Shown: in pieces, positions 8,735 to 18,900 of the stretch
Position numbering within the stretch: position 1 is the stretch's first letter
How the letters are laid out: each line of letters begins with the position of its first letter
NCBI GenBank assembly: GCA_900320185.1
Contig: ONRD01000005.1
Span: 33,545-97,544 of the forward strand
DNA from: an uncultured Bacteroidales bacterium
Lineage (GTDB): Bacteria > Bacteroidota > Bacteroidia > Bacteroidales > UBA932
Reading direction: 5' to 3'
DNA length: 64,000 bases
Notes under the pieces: model-generated
Seen by the model: the letters and a program-made list of their open reading frames with translations, nothing else
The model's database searches: none
Told to the model about the DNA's origin: nothing
Made by a program: the position numbers and the translations under genes

Positions 8735-10117
8735 ATGAAAAATTTTCTAGCACCCCCGGCATACAAGCCTGAAAGGACAGGAGAAGGAGTCGACAGCCAT
8801 TACAGGCGGATGCGGTGGCAAGTCTTCATCGGGATATTCATCGGTTACGCAGGCTTCTACATCGTCAGGAAGAACTTTTCCATGGCCATGCCCGGACTGG
8901 AGGCCCTTGGCTTCAACACCGAGGAACTGGCCATCGTGCTCTCCATGAACGCCATAGCCTACGGCTTTTCAAAGTTCCTGATGGCATCCATCTCGGACCG
9001 TTCCGACGCCAGGAAATTCCTCCCGCTGGGGTTGGTCATGGCCGCCCTGTCGATGGCGTTCATGATCGTCCCCGTCAGGGCGTTGGGCGTGGAGCACAAA
9101 GGGGCGGCCATCGTCCTGATGTCGGTCCTCAATTTCCTGGTCGGCTGGTTCAACGGAATGGGCTGGCCTCCGTGCGGAAGGGTGATGACCCACTGGTTTT
9201 CGATAAAGGAAAGGGGGACATGGATGAGTTTCTGGAACTGCGCCCACAATGTAGGAGGTGCGCTGGTCGGGCCTATGGCCGCCTACGGGGCCGTCCTCTT
9301 CGGATCGTGGTTCTACGGCGCCCACAGTGAATATTACTTCCTCATCGGCTCCTTCGCCTTTCCGGCAGCGGTAGCGGTCCTGATCGCCATAATAGCCTTC
9401 TGCATGATAAGGGACACCCCCCAGTCGTGCGGACTGCCTTCGATCGAGAAGTGGTCGGGAGTGGCTTCGAACACATATTCGGAGAAAGCCGAAGAGGTGC
9501 TGTCGGTCAAGGAGATCTTCAAGACAGTCCTCAGCAACAAGCTGCTCTGGTACATAGCCTTCGCCAACGCCTTCGTCTACATGGTCCGGTACGGATGCCT
9601 CGACTGGGCTCCCAAAATCCTTACCGACAAGGGGATCGACCTGAAGAGCACGGGATGGGCGTATTTCGCGTATGAATTCGCCGCCATCCCCGGAACCATA
9701 ATCTGCGGGTGGCTCAGCGACCATGTCTTCAAGGGCCGCAGGGCGCTCCCGACGATACTGTTCATGGCACTCGTCGGAGTGGCCATATTCATCTACTGGA
9801 AGAACCTGGACAACCTGACCGTCATAATCGCCTGCCTCATCGCGATCGGCTTTTTCATCTACGGCCCGGTCATGCTTATCGGAGTTCAGGCTCTCGACCT
9901 GGCTCCCAAGAATGCCGCAGGTACAGCGGCAGGCCTTACAGGCTTCCTCGGCTATGTCCTAGGCACGGCAGTCCTCGCCAACATAGTCATCGGCTTCGTG
10001 ATGAAGAACGTCGGGCTGGACATGGTCTTCATCCTCCTGATTGCAGCCTGCGTACTGTCAATCCTGCTTATGCTGCTTACCTATAAGGCTGAGCAGTATC
10101 TGGTCAGGAACAAATAG
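8735..10117 (+). CDS. glpT: Glycerol-3-phosphate:phosphate antiporter GlpT
   Basis: A 460-residue, 12-helix major-facilitator protein of the organophosphate:Pi antiporter group. It resembles E. coli GlpT along its whole length: YRRMRWQVFIGIFIGY, FYIVRKNFSMAMP, AYGFSKF, GMGWPPCGR, WNCAHNVGG, RDTPQSCGLP, LWYIAFANAFVYMVRYG and LIYGP-like helices near the end. Residues that line the phosphate site in GlpT are kept: Arg45 and Lys80 at the same numbers as in E. coli, the His of NCAHNVGG and the Arg of MVRYG. It would bring glycerol 3-phosphate into the cytoplasm in exchange for phosphate. It is divergent from the phosphoesterase-SusCD operon, so the two units may work together on a phosphorylated substrate. 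UhpT-like specificity cannot be fully excluded. Confidence 0.92.
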   Translation: MKNFLAPPAYKPERTGEGVDSHYRRMRWQVFIGIFIGYAGFYIVRKNFSMAMPGLEALGFNTEELAIVLSMNAIAYGFSKFLMASISDRSDARKFLPLGLVMAALSMAFMIVPVRALGVEHKGAAIVLMSVLNFLVGWFNGMGWPPCGRVMTHWFSIKERGTWMSFWNCAHNVGGALVGPMAAYGAVLFGSWFYGAHSEYYFLIGSFAFPAAVAVLIAIIAFCMIRDTPQSCGLPSIEKWSGVASNTYSEKAEEVLSVKEIFKTVLSNKLLWYIAFANAFVYMVRYGCLDWAPKILTDKGIDLKSTGWAYFAYEFAAIPGTIICGWLSDHVFKGRRALPTILFMALVGVAIFIYWKNLDNLTVIIACLIAIGFFIYGPVMLIGVQALDLAPKNAAGTAAGLTGFLGYVLGTAVLANIVIGFVMKNVGLDMVFILLIAACVLSILLMLLTYKAEQYLVRNK

Positions 10118-10133
10118 CCTCGGCCCCGTTCCC

Positions 10134-10164
10134 CCGCCCTTCCGGCGGTCACGCACTTTTTTTT
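10134..10164 (+). terminator. Probable terminator after glpT
   Basis: A short hairpin, CCGCC (10134-10138) pairing with GGCGG (10144-10148), is followed eight bases later by a run of eight T (10157-10164). The gap between stem and T run is longer than ideal. Confidence 0.4.
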
Positions 10165-10193
10165 CTTAAAAGGGCGAAAAAATTTTCGTAATA

Positions 10194-10209
10194 ATACAAA
10201 CGTTTGTAT
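10194..10209. promoter_or_regulatory. 16-bp palindromic operator at the pectin operon promoter
   Basis: ATACAAACGTTTGTAT is a perfect palindrome with a central CG, the form typical of LacI-family operators. It overlaps the start of the -7 element at 10207-10214, so a bound repressor would block RNA polymerase. One-mismatch relatives lie at 10282-10297 and 29458-29473. Confidence 0.65.
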
Positions 10210-10214
10210 ATTTG
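10207..10214 (+). promoter_or_regulatory. -7 element for the pectin operon
   Basis: TATATTTG matches TAnnTTTG and overlaps the palindrome at 10194-10209. The predicted transcript starts near 10221, about 34 bases before the GH28 ATG. Confidence 0.55.
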
Positions 10215-10254
10215 CAAGTCCGCACGTTTAAGTGCGTTACCATAACCACATAAC

Positions 10255-11787
10255 ATGAAGGCCTTTTTCTCGTCCGGAAAAATACAAACGATTGTATGGA
10301 TATCGTTGCTCGCACTGGCATTCTGCTGCGGCAGAAAGCCGTCCTATGAATTCGCAGACCTCTACGAAGGCCTGCCTTTCGACATGCCCAGGGTCCAGAG
10401 ACCTTCCATTCCGAAGAGGAGCGCAAGCATCGTCGAGTTCGGCGCCGTCGGGGACGGGATAACCCTCAACACCGAGGCTTTTGCGGCCGCGATCTCCCAC
10501 GTCTGTGGAAAGGGAGGCGGCCATGTCGTCGTTCCGGAGGGGATATGGCTCACGGGGCCTGTCACTCTGCTGGACAACATAGACCTGCACCTGGAAGAAG
10601 GGGCTGTCATTGTCTTCAGCGCCGACAGGGACCTCTATCCCATCATAGAGACCAACTTCGAAGGCCTGGACATGTACAGGTGCCTCTCCCCCATCAATGC
10701 CTACCGGGCCAGGAACATCTCCATCACCGGAAAGGGGATCATCGACGGAAGCGGCGACTCCTGGCGCGAAGTCAAGAAACAGAACGCCCCGCCCAAGGTA
10801 TGGAAGGAAATCCTCAAGAACGGCGGAGTACTCTCCGACAGGCAGGACGTCTGGTTCCCCGACGAAGGGTACAAGAAGGCACGCGCGACCTCGGGCAACT
10901 TCAACAATCCGGACCCGAGCCTCGACACCGCCGAGATAAAGTCTTTCCTCAGGCCGGTCATGGTCTCGGTCCGTGAATGCGAGAACGTACTCCTGGAAGG
11001 CTGCACTTTCCAGAATTCCCCTGCATGGAACATCCATCCCCTCTACAGCAGGAACCTTATAATCAAAGACATAAATGTCCGCAACCCTTGGTATGCCACC
11101 AATGGTGACGGAATCGACATCGACGCCTGCGAGAACGTCATCCTGCAAGGCGCGACATTCGACGTCGGCGACGACGCGATCTGCATCAAGTCCGGCAAGG
11201 ACGAGGATGGAAGGAGGCATGCGGTCAAATGCAGGAACCTCCTCATCGACCGCTGCACCGTCTATCACGGACACGGCGGCTTCGTGGTGGGCAGCGAGAT
11301 GAGCGGCGGCGTCGAGAACATAAAGGTCACCCGCAACTGCTACCTCGGCACCGACGTGGGACTCAGGTTCAAGAGCACGAGAGGCCGGGGCGGAGTCGTG
11401 AAGGACATCTGGATCGACGACATCAAGATGAAGGACATCGTCGCCGATGCCGTGACGTTCAACCTGTTCTATGCAGGGAAGTCAGCTACAGAGGGAGGCC
11501 CCGGAGCGGAGTCCGCCACCATTCCGGAAGCCGACGAGACGACTCCCGAATTCAGGGACATCCACATCAGCAACGTCACCTGCAACGGAGCGGCGGCTGC
11601 AATAACTGTCAACGGCCTCGAGGAGAAGCCGGTCAGGGACATCTCCTTCAGCGGCGTGACCATCTCATCCCGGAAGGGCATAGAGGTCTCCAACGCAGAC
11701 GGCATCACCTTCGAGAACGTCGTCGTCAGGACCCCGGGCGGCGAGGCTCCCTCCGTCAGGAATTCAACGAGGATCACATTCAAGTAA
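10255..11787 (+). CDS. GH28 polygalacturonase
   Basis: A 510-residue glycoside hydrolase family 28 protein that cuts galacturonan, probably exo-acting because it is in an oligomer-processing operon. The catalytic features are all visible in the right-handed beta-helix: NGDGID at 283-288 (first Asp), GDDA at 305-308 (the Asp pair), GHGG at 339-342 and RFKS at 371-374, equal to the family's NTD, DD, HG and RIK motifs. The N-terminus has a signal peptide (IVWISLLALAFCCG) with Cys 24/25 as possible lipidation sites, so it is exported. It is the first gene of a tight pectin operon, with CE8 only four bases downstream. A second operator-like sequence lies inside its own first codons (10282-10297). 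Confidence 0.93.
   Translation: MKAFFSSGKIQTIVWISLLALAFCCGRKPSYEFADLYEGLPFDMPRVQRPSIPKRSASIVEFGAVGDGITLNTEAFAAAISHVCGKGGGHVVVPEGIWLTGPVTLLDNIDLHLEEGAVIVFSADRDLYPIIETNFEGLDMYRCLSPINAYRARNISITGKGIIDGSGDSWREVKKQNAPPKVWKEILKNGGVLSDRQDVWFPDEGYKKARATSGNFNNPDPSLDTAEIKSFLRPVMVSVRECENVLLEGCTFQNSPAWNIHPLYSRNLIIKDINVRNPWYATNGDGIDIDACENVILQGATFDVGDDAICIKSGKDEDGRRHAVKCRNLLIDRCTVYHGHGGFVVGSEMSGGVENIKVTRNCYLGTDVGLRFKSTRGRGGVVKDIWIDDIKMKDIVADAVTFNLFYAGKSATEGGPGAESATIPEADETTPEFRDIHISNVTCNGAAAAITVNGLEEKPVRDISFSGVTISSRKGIEVSNADGITFENVVVRTPGGEAPSVRNSTRITFK
10282..10297. promoter_or_regulatory. Second operator-like palindrome inside the GH28 gene
   Basis: ATACAAACGATTGTAT differs by one base from the perfect palindrome at 10194-10209. 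The centres are 88 bases apart. It falls within codons 10-15 of the GH28 gene, a position that could support repression by a roadblock or DNA looping. Confidence 0.5.
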
Positions 11788-11791
11788 CGGA

Positions 11792-12826
11792 ATGAAAGGA
11801 ATATTGAGCATGCTTGCAGCGGCAGCAGCCGCACTGGCCTTACTCTCGCCGGCCGCCGCCGGTGAAAGGAAGGCGGACATCGTAGTCGCACAGGACGGAA
11901 CCGGAGACTTCACCACCGTCCAGGACGCCATCGACGCCGCTCCCGACTATGAGCACGACTATTACACCCTGATACTGGTCAAGGAAGGCACCTACCGCGA
12001 GAGGGTGACGGTCCCGCACAACAAGACAAGGATAATTCTCCGTGGGGAAGGAGCCGGGAAGACACGCATAGTGTACGGCATGTACGCCACGATGCTCTGG
12101 CCGGGGACCGACCGCAAGGTGGGGACTTCGGGCAGCGCCACGATGTACATCCACGCCAACAACATAGTCGTAGAGGACCTCAGCATCGAGAATGATGCGG
12201 GTGAAGGGAAGCAGATAGCCCAGGCCGTGGCCGTCAGCATCAACGGCGACAGGGTGTTCTTCCACAGGGTGAGCTTCATCGGCAACCAGGACACCCTCTA
12301 CACCCACGGACAGTACTGCCGCAACGGATGGGCGGTCCGCAACTACTTCCTCGACTGCTACATCGAAGGTACCACCGACTTCATATTCGGACCGGCCACG
12401 GCCCTTTTCGAGAACTGCGAGATAAAGTCCAAGAAGGACAGCTACGTCACCGCTGCCTCCACGCCGAAAGAGTTCAGGTACGGCTACGTGTTCCGCAACT
12501 GCAGGTTCACTGCTGCACCCGGCATCACCAGATGCTACCTCGGAAGGCCCTGGGGCGCCTACGCCAAGACGGTCATCATCGACTGCGAGATCGGGGCTCA
12601 CATCCTTCCGGAAGGCTGGCACGACTGGGAGAAGGAAGGCAAACCCGACACCAAGAAGAACTCCTTCTACGCCGAGTATGGCAACCACGGCCCTGGGGCG
12701 GCGCTTGACGGAAGGGTCAAATGGTCCCACAGGCTCAGCGCCAGGAAGGCCGGGAAATACACATTCGAAAACGTAATGCTGGATCCATCAGACACCGACA
12801 TCTGGGATCCCCTCAACATAAGATGA
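11792..12826 (+). CDS. CE8 pectin methylesterase
   Basis: A 344-residue pectinesterase that removes methyl esters from homogalacturonan. The signal peptide is MKGILSMLAAAAAALALLSP with cleavage near PAAAG. Family motifs in order: VVAQDGTGDFTTVQDAIDA, VKEGTYRERV, NQDTLYT (with the Gln and first catalytic Asp), GTTDFIFG (second Asp) and YLGRPWG (substrate-binding Arg and Trp). Length is normal for a bacterial CE8 with no extra domain. It starts four bases after the GH28 stop and its stop overlaps the next start as ATGA, so translation is probably coupled. Demethylation would open the chain to the GH28 and PL1 enzymes beside it. Confidence 0.95.
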   Translation: MKGILSMLAAAAAALALLSPAAAGERKADIVVAQDGTGDFTTVQDAIDAAPDYEHDYYTLILVKEGTYRERVTVPHNKTRIILRGEGAGKTRIVYGMYATMLWPGTDRKVGTSGSATMYIHANNIVVEDLSIENDAGEGKQIAQAVAVSINGDRVFFHRVSFIGNQDTLYTHGQYCRNGWAVRNYFLDCYIEGTTDFIFGPATALFENCEIKSKKDSYVTAASTPKEFRYGYVFRNCRFTAAPGITRCYLGRPWGAYAKTVIIDCEIGAHILPEGWHDWEKEGKPDTKKNSFYAEYGNHGPGAALDGRVKWSHRLSARKAGKYTFENVMLDPSDTDIWDPLNIR

Positions 12827-14010
12827 GAAGACTGATAACAGCAGCCGTACTTGCCGGCACCGTCCTCCTCCTCGCGTTCTGCAAGGAGGAAGCGCCGTTT
12901 TCAATGCAGGTAGTCAGGAGTGAGATGACCCGCTGCCCTGACGCCGACAGGCTGGACGGCCTCGAGGGCAGGCTCAAATGGAACTATACCACGGGGCTGG
13001 AACTGCTGTCTTTCCTGGAGGCGGCCCAGAGGTACGGCGGGGAGGACATCTTCGAATATGTCGAGAGCTGGTACGACCGGATGGTCGGCGAAGACGGCAG
13101 CATCCTGACCTACAAGACGGGAAACTTCTCAACCGACCACGTCTGCCCGGGAAGGACCCTGTTCAAGCTCTACGACAGGACCGGCAAGGAAAAGTACAGG
13201 ATGGCGATGGACACCCTGCGGAGGCAGCTGTCACTCCACCCCAGGACCTCCGAAGGAGGGTTCTGGCACAAGAAGGTCTACCCGCACCAGATGTGGCTGG
13301 ACGGCCTGTACATGGCTCAGCCTTTCTACGCTGAATATGCCTCCCGCTACGAGGAAGGAAGCGTCCGCGAGGAAAGTTTCCGCGACATAGTGAACAATTT
13401 CCTGGTCGTCGCCCGGCACACCTACGACCCCGCGACCGGACTCTACCGCCACGCCTGGGACGAGAGCCGCTCCATGTTCTGGTGCGACAAGGCGACCGGG
13501 CAGTCAGCCCACGCATGGGGGAGGGCCCTCGGCTGGTACTGCATGGCAATTGTCGACGCCATGCCGCTGGTCCCGGACGGGACCCCCGGGAAAGATGAGG
13601 TCCTCGGAATATTCAGGAACATCTACGAGACCCTGCCAAGGTACTCGGACCCCGCAACCGGGCTGTGGTACCAGGTCCTTGACCGCCCCGGCGCCGAAGG
13701 CAACTACCTCGAGTCGACATGCTGCGCAATGTTCGTCTACGCGATGCTCAAAGGAATCCGCATGGGCTACCTCGACGCCTCCCTGTACAAGGACGCGCGC
13801 AAGGCATATTCAGCCATGCTGGACACCTTCGTGACGACTGACGGGGACGGACTCGTGAACCTTGGCTCATGCTGCGCCGTAGCCGGACTCGGCGGGAAGG
13901 ACAACCGCAGCGGGGACTACGATTATTACATCAACGAAAGGATATGCTCGAACGACCCGAAGGGCATCGGTCCCCTGGTCATGGCATCACTTGAAATCGA
14001 AAGGAAATGA
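12823..14010 (+). CDS. GH105 unsaturated galacturonyl hydrolase
   Basis: A 395-residue (alpha/alpha)6-barrel enzyme that removes the 4,5-unsaturated uronate left at the chain end by pectate or rhamnogalacturonan lyases. Motifs of GH105 include DHVCPGRTLFKLYD, HKKVYPHQMWLDGLYMAQPF with the catalytic Asp of WLDG, HAWGRALGWY and YLESTCCAMFVYAM. A lipoprotein-like signal is present (MRRLITAAVLAGTVLLLAFC). The frame opens further upstream at 12721 but that part overlaps the CE8 gene; ATG 12823 gives the signal peptide and the ATGA overlap. The end overlaps the PL1 start by the same ATGA arrangement. Confidence 0.9.
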   Translation: MRRLITAAVLAGTVLLLAFCKEEAPFSMQVVRSEMTRCPDADRLDGLEGRLKWNYTTGLELLSFLEAAQRYGGEDIFEYVESWYDRMVGEDGSILTYKTGNFSTDHVCPGRTLFKLYDRTGKEKYRMAMDTLRRQLSLHPRTSEGGFWHKKVYPHQMWLDGLYMAQPFYAEYASRYEEGSVREESFRDIVNNFLVVARHTYDPATGLYRHAWDESRSMFWCDKATGQSAHAWGRALGWYCMAIVDAMPLVPDGTPGKDEVLGIFRNIYETLPRYSDPATGLWYQVLDRPGAEGNYLESTCCAMFVYAMLKGIRMGYLDASLYKDARKAYSAMLDTFVTTDGDGLVNLGSCCAVAGLGGKDNRSGDYDYYINERICSNDPKGIGPLVMASLEIERK

Positions 14011-15890
14011 ACAGAAACAGGATCATAGCAATGATAGCGGTGGCCGTGGCGGTGTTTTCGTGCGGCGGGAAGGAGACCCCGGAATCCCTGAAGGCTCCGT
14101 CCGTGCCCGTCAACGTAACCCTCCACCGCAGCACCGAGAATTCCCTCAGCTTCCAGTGGGACGCAGTGGAAGGCGCCACTTCCTACGACTGGACCCTGAC
14201 CCAGGGTGGTTCGATGGTCAAGGAAGGGACCTCGACTGCCCGGAACGCCATCATCACCGGCCTGGCGAAGGCTACGACCTATGCCTTCTGCGTCAGGAGC
14301 GTCGCCGGGGAACTCAGTTCTTCATATTCACAGGCGATTGAAGCCACTACAGCAGGCACGCCCGACCCTTCAGGTCCCGGAACGCCCGGAACGCCCGACT
14401 TCGACTATTCCGAGTTCAGGATTCCCGAGGCGGAAGAGGACGGGAAGCCAAGGGCCTTCCCGGGAGCGGAAGGCGGCGGGCGCTTCGTCACGGGAGGACG
14501 CGGAGGAGCCGTCATCCATGTGTCCAACCTCAACGACTCTGGTTCCGGTTCCCTGCGCGCGGCGATAAACACTAAGGGGCCCAGGACCATCGTCTTCGAC
14601 GTGGCCGGGACCATCGAACTCAAATCGGCGCTGAAGGTGGAAAAGAACTACGGAGACCTCACGATCGCCGGGCAGACCGCTCCCGGAGACGGGATATGCT
14701 TGAAGAACTACAACTTCCGCATAAATGCGAGCAACGTCATCATCCGCTACCTGCGCTTCCGGATGGGAGACGAGAAGAAGACCGAAGACGACGCCTTGAA
14801 CCTCTACACCGGGGACAACGACATCCGGGACGTCATCATCGACCACTGTTCCCTGAGCTGGTCCACCGACGAATGCGGTTCCTTCTACGGGATGACCAAC
14901 TTCACCCTCCAGTGGTGCATCCTCTCGGAGAGCCTGCGCAATTCGGTGCACGGGAAGGGCAAGCATGGCTACGGAGGGATCTGGGGCGGTGCCAACGCCA
15001 CCTACCACCACAACCTCCTCGCCCACCACGACAGCCGCAACCCCAGGCTGGACCATGACTACGTGTCCACCCTGAAGGGACCGGTCGACATCGTCAACAA
15101 CGTGATCTACAACTGGGGATCCAATACCTGCTACGGAGGCGAAAGCGCCAACGGCACGAACACCTTCAAGCAATACAACGTGGTGGCCAACTACTACAAG
15201 CCCGGCCCCGCCACGAGCCATTACTACGGCGACAAGAAGATACGCTTCATCGACCCGACGACCTCATGCTCCAAATGCACGTCCGAGATGGGAGTCTCCA
15301 CTGTCGTGCCAGGGCATTTCTACATGACCGGCAACTACATGTCCGGGCATCCCGGCATGACTGCCGACAACTGGACAGCCACCACGGCCGATGCCGCCAC
15401 GATCGCCGCCATCAGGTCCGACAGCCCGTTCCATTGGAGCGACGGAGCGATGATGATGACCGTCCATTCTGCGGAAGACGCATTCGACCAGGTCACTGAA
15501 TATGCAGGAGCATCCCTCAGGCGCGACCCCGTCGACAGGAGGGTGGCCGAAGAAACGGTCAAGGGTACCTTTACCTTCGAAGGCTCCCAGACCGATGCCG
15601 ACTCCCCATCCAGGAAGGGCTTCATCGACACCCAGGAGGACGTCGGGGGCTGGCCCACATATTCTGCTACGGAGACTGAGGAAGCAAGGATGAAGAAGGA
15701 CACCGACAAGGACGGGATCCCTGACAGCTACGAAGACTTCTTCGGGCTGGACAAGGACAACGCCGCGGACGGCAAGGCCGTCAGCCTCGACATCCACGGA
15801 CGCTACACCAACCTTGAGATGTACCTGCACTACCTGGTCAGGGAAATCACGGCCGGACAGGTCAGCAACGGGAAATACAAGAAACTCTGA
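14007..15890 (+). CDS. PL1 pectate lyase lipoprotein with fibronectin III domain
   Basis: A 627-residue lipoprotein (AVAVAVFSC). Residues about 33-112 form a fibronectin type III domain (SFQWDAVEGATSYDWTL), followed by a Pro/Gly-rich linker. The pectate lyase beta-helix spans about 140-540: FPGAEGGGRFVTGGRGG, GTIELKSALKV, TIAGQTAPGDG, VIIRYLRFRMGD, DDALN and DHCSLSWSTDE fit the PL1 subfamily found in Bacteroidetes. The C-terminus carries a calcium-type DTDKDGIPDSYEDFFG segment often seen in this subfamily. It cleaves polygalacturonate by beta-elimination, making the unsaturated ends used by the GH105 upstream. It is the fourth enzyme in the operon, starting inside the GH105 stop. Confidence 0.92.
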   Translation: MNRNRIIAMIAVAVAVFSCGGKETPESLKAPSVPVNVTLHRSTENSLSFQWDAVEGATSYDWTLTQGGSMVKEGTSTARNAIITGLAKATTYAFCVRSVAGELSSSYSQAIEATTAGTPDPSGPGTPGTPDFDYSEFRIPEAEEDGKPRAFPGAEGGGRFVTGGRGGAVIHVSNLNDSGSGSLRAAINTKGPRTIVFDVAGTIELKSALKVEKNYGDLTIAGQTAPGDGICLKNYNFRINASNVIIRYLRFRMGDEKKTEDDALNLYTGDNDIRDVIIDHCSLSWSTDECGSFYGMTNFTLQWCILSESLRNSVHGKGKHGYGGIWGGANATYHHNLLAHHDSRNPRLDHDYVSTLKGPVDIVNNVIYNWGSNTCYGGESANGTNTFKQYNVVANYYKPGPATSHYYGDKKIRFIDPTTSCSKCTSEMGVSTVVPGHFYMTGNYMSGHPGMTADNWTATTADAATIAAIRSDSPFHWSDGAMMMTVHSAEDAFDQVTEYAGASLRRDPVDRRVAEETVKGTFTFEGSQTDADSPSRKGFIDTQEDVGGWPTYSATETEEARMKKDTDKDGIPDSYEDFFGLDKDNAADGKAVSLDIHGRYTNLEMYLHYLVREITAGQVSNGKYKKL

Positions 15891-15938
15891 TTCTTGATCA
15901 TCATATCATCAACAATACCACAAACATTTCACAATCCT

Positions 15939-18900
15939 ATGAGCAAATTCTCAATCAAGCTTGCCGCTCTCCTCGCCGGTCTCCTAAGCGCAGTAGCGCT
16001 CGAGGCCCAAGAGGTGAAAGGTACAGTAAAGGATGCCAACGGAGAGCCTCTGACTGGTGTGTTTGTCTTGATCCAAGGCACCCAGACAGGTACCACGACG
16101 GGACTGGACGGCGAATATGCCATCAACGTCCCGGACGCGTCGAAGGCAGTCCTCCAGTTTTCAATGATCGGGATGAAAGCCGTTACCGTCCCCGTGGCGG
16201 GAAAGTCGGTCATCGACGTAGTGATGGAAGACGACGCCAACGTCCTTGACGAGACGGTAGTTGTCGGATACGCTACCGTCAAGAGGCGCGACCTCCTCGG
16301 TTCGGTGGCTTCGGTCGGCTCCGAGAAGCTGACCGAACAACCGGTGACGACCGTCAGCCAGGCCCTTTCCGGGAAGATGGCCGGCGTCTCCGTCGTGACC
16401 ACCGAAGGCGATCCTGATGCCGACATCAAGATCCGCGTCCGCGGAGGCGGTTCCATCACCCAGGACAATTCCCCTCTCTACATCGTCGACGGCTTCCCCG
16501 TGGAATCCATCAACGACATCGCTTCCTCCGAGATCCAGAGCATTGACGTCCTGAAGGACGCCTTCTCCACCGCGATCTACGGAAGCCGGGGCGCGAACGG
16601 TGTCGTCATCGTGACCACCAAGAGCGGAGAGAAAGGACGCAAGGTCAGTGTCAGCTTCAACTCCTACTACGGATTCAAGACAATGGCCAACAAGGGCGCC
16701 ATACAGACCATGGACTCCGAGAACTTCGTGAAGTTCCAGTATGAGCTCGGCCTGCTGAGGGACAACCTCTCCACGGTCTACAACTCCTATTTCGGCACCT
16801 TCGACGACATCGACCAGTACGTAGGCCTCCCCTGCAACGACTGGGTCGGGATGGTTTTCGGCAACACCGGAACCACATTCAGCACCGACCTCACAGTCTC
16901 AGGCAGCAGCGAAGGCGTCAACTGGACCCTCGGCTACGCCCACATCGGGGACGATGCGATCATGAAGAACTCCAACTACGCCAGGGACAACCTCAACTAC
17001 AAGTCAAAGTTCAAGACCTCGGACAGGACATCGATCGACGTCAATGTCAGGTACTCCCGTACCAATATCCGCGGTGCCGGAGCCAACTCCCTGAATGACA
17101 ATTCCGGGCAGTCCTCCTCGAACGGACGCCTCAAGCATGCCGTCCTCTACACCCCCATCCCCGTGAGGCAGCAGTTCCTCTACGGCGAGGACGAGGAAAA
17201 CTACGGAGACACCGTGCAGCCCCTGGTCGCAGTCGCGGACAATGATTCCAAGAAGGTACGCACCACATGGAACGCCAACGCGGCCTTCAACTGGGAGATC
17301 GTTGACAACCTCAAGCTCAAGATCGACGGCGGCATGGAAGATTACCGCCAGACCGACAACAGGTTCTACGGTATGAGCACCTACACCGTCTACAACGCAG
17401 GTGCCGCAGGCCCCGCAGCCTCGTACATCGATACGTTCCGCAACAGGTACCGCAATACCAACACCCTTCAGTACAATTTCGAGGACATCCTCCCCGAAGC
17501 ACATTCGCTCGACATCCTCCTCGGAGAAGAGATGACCATACTGAAGAGCAACGTGGTGACGGCCACCGTCTCCGACCTGCCGGACTTCTTCTCCGCCAAG
17601 CAGGCCTGGAACTTCCTTTCTTCCGGGACCCCCGGTTCCATCAGGAACTATTACAACCCGGACGACAACCTCCTTTCATTCTTCGCAAGGGCGAACTATG
17701 ACTACATGCACAAGTATTCGATTGGCGGGACTCTCCGCGCAGACGGTTCCTCGAAGTTCGCCAAGGGCAACAGATGGGGATTCTTCCCTTCCGCGGCAGC
17801 TTCCTGGACAATCTCCAACGAAGACTTCATGAAGGACAAGGAGTGGATCGACCAGCTGAAGCTCCGCTACAGCTTCGGTACCGCGGGCAACAACAACATC
17901 CCCACGGGACAGATCAGCAAGATCTACTCGGCCTACGCCACCACCGACCCCACCATGCTGAACATCATCTCCACCGGCAGCACCTACTGGATGGCCGGGA
18001 AGATCATGAACAACCCCGACCTGACCTGGGAGACCACCTACACGCACAACATCGGTCTCGACTTCAGCCTGTGGCACAGCAAGGTTTCAGGTTCCGTGGA
18101 GGTCTACCAGAATGACACCAAGGACCTTCTGATCAACTTCCCGGTCAAGGGCACCGGCTATGATTCCCAGTACCGCAACCTCGGCTCGACCAGGAACCGC
18201 GGCGTCGAACTCACCCTCAACATGCCTCTGGTCACTAACAAGGACTTCTCACTCAACCTGTCCGGCAACATCGCCTACAACAGGAACAGGGTGGTGGACC
18301 TCGGAGGCCTCAAGAGCATCACCGCCGAATCCGGCTGGGCTTCGACCGAGATCGGTCCCGACTACATCGTGGAGGTTGACCAGCCGCTCGGCAACATGTA
18401 CGGCTACGTGAGCGACGGCCGCTACTCCATCTCCGACTTCGACTTCACCAACGGAAAATGGGTCCTCAAGGAAGGAGTTGTCGACTGCAGCTCCATCGTA
18501 GGTTCCGGATTCATGCGCCCGGGAGCCCCCAAGTTCAAGGACCTGGACAAAGACGGCCTGCCGGACAAGAAGGTCATCGGAAACGCATCCCCTGACTTCC
18601 AGGGAGGATTCTCGCTCAGCGGCTACTTCAAGGGCATCGACTTCGGAGCCAACTTCAACTACATGATCGGCAACGACGTCTACAATGCCAACAAGATAGA
18701 GTTCAACTCTTCCCGCAAGTTCACGACCCTGAGGAACCTGACCACCCTCTCCAACCTGGACAACCGCTGGACCAACGTTGACTGGAACACCGGCGAACTC
18801 ATCACCGATCCCGCCGCACTCGAGGCGGCGAACAAGGGTACGACCCTCTGGGCCCCCTTCGTCCAGAACGCCATATTCAGCGACTACGCCGTCGAGGACG

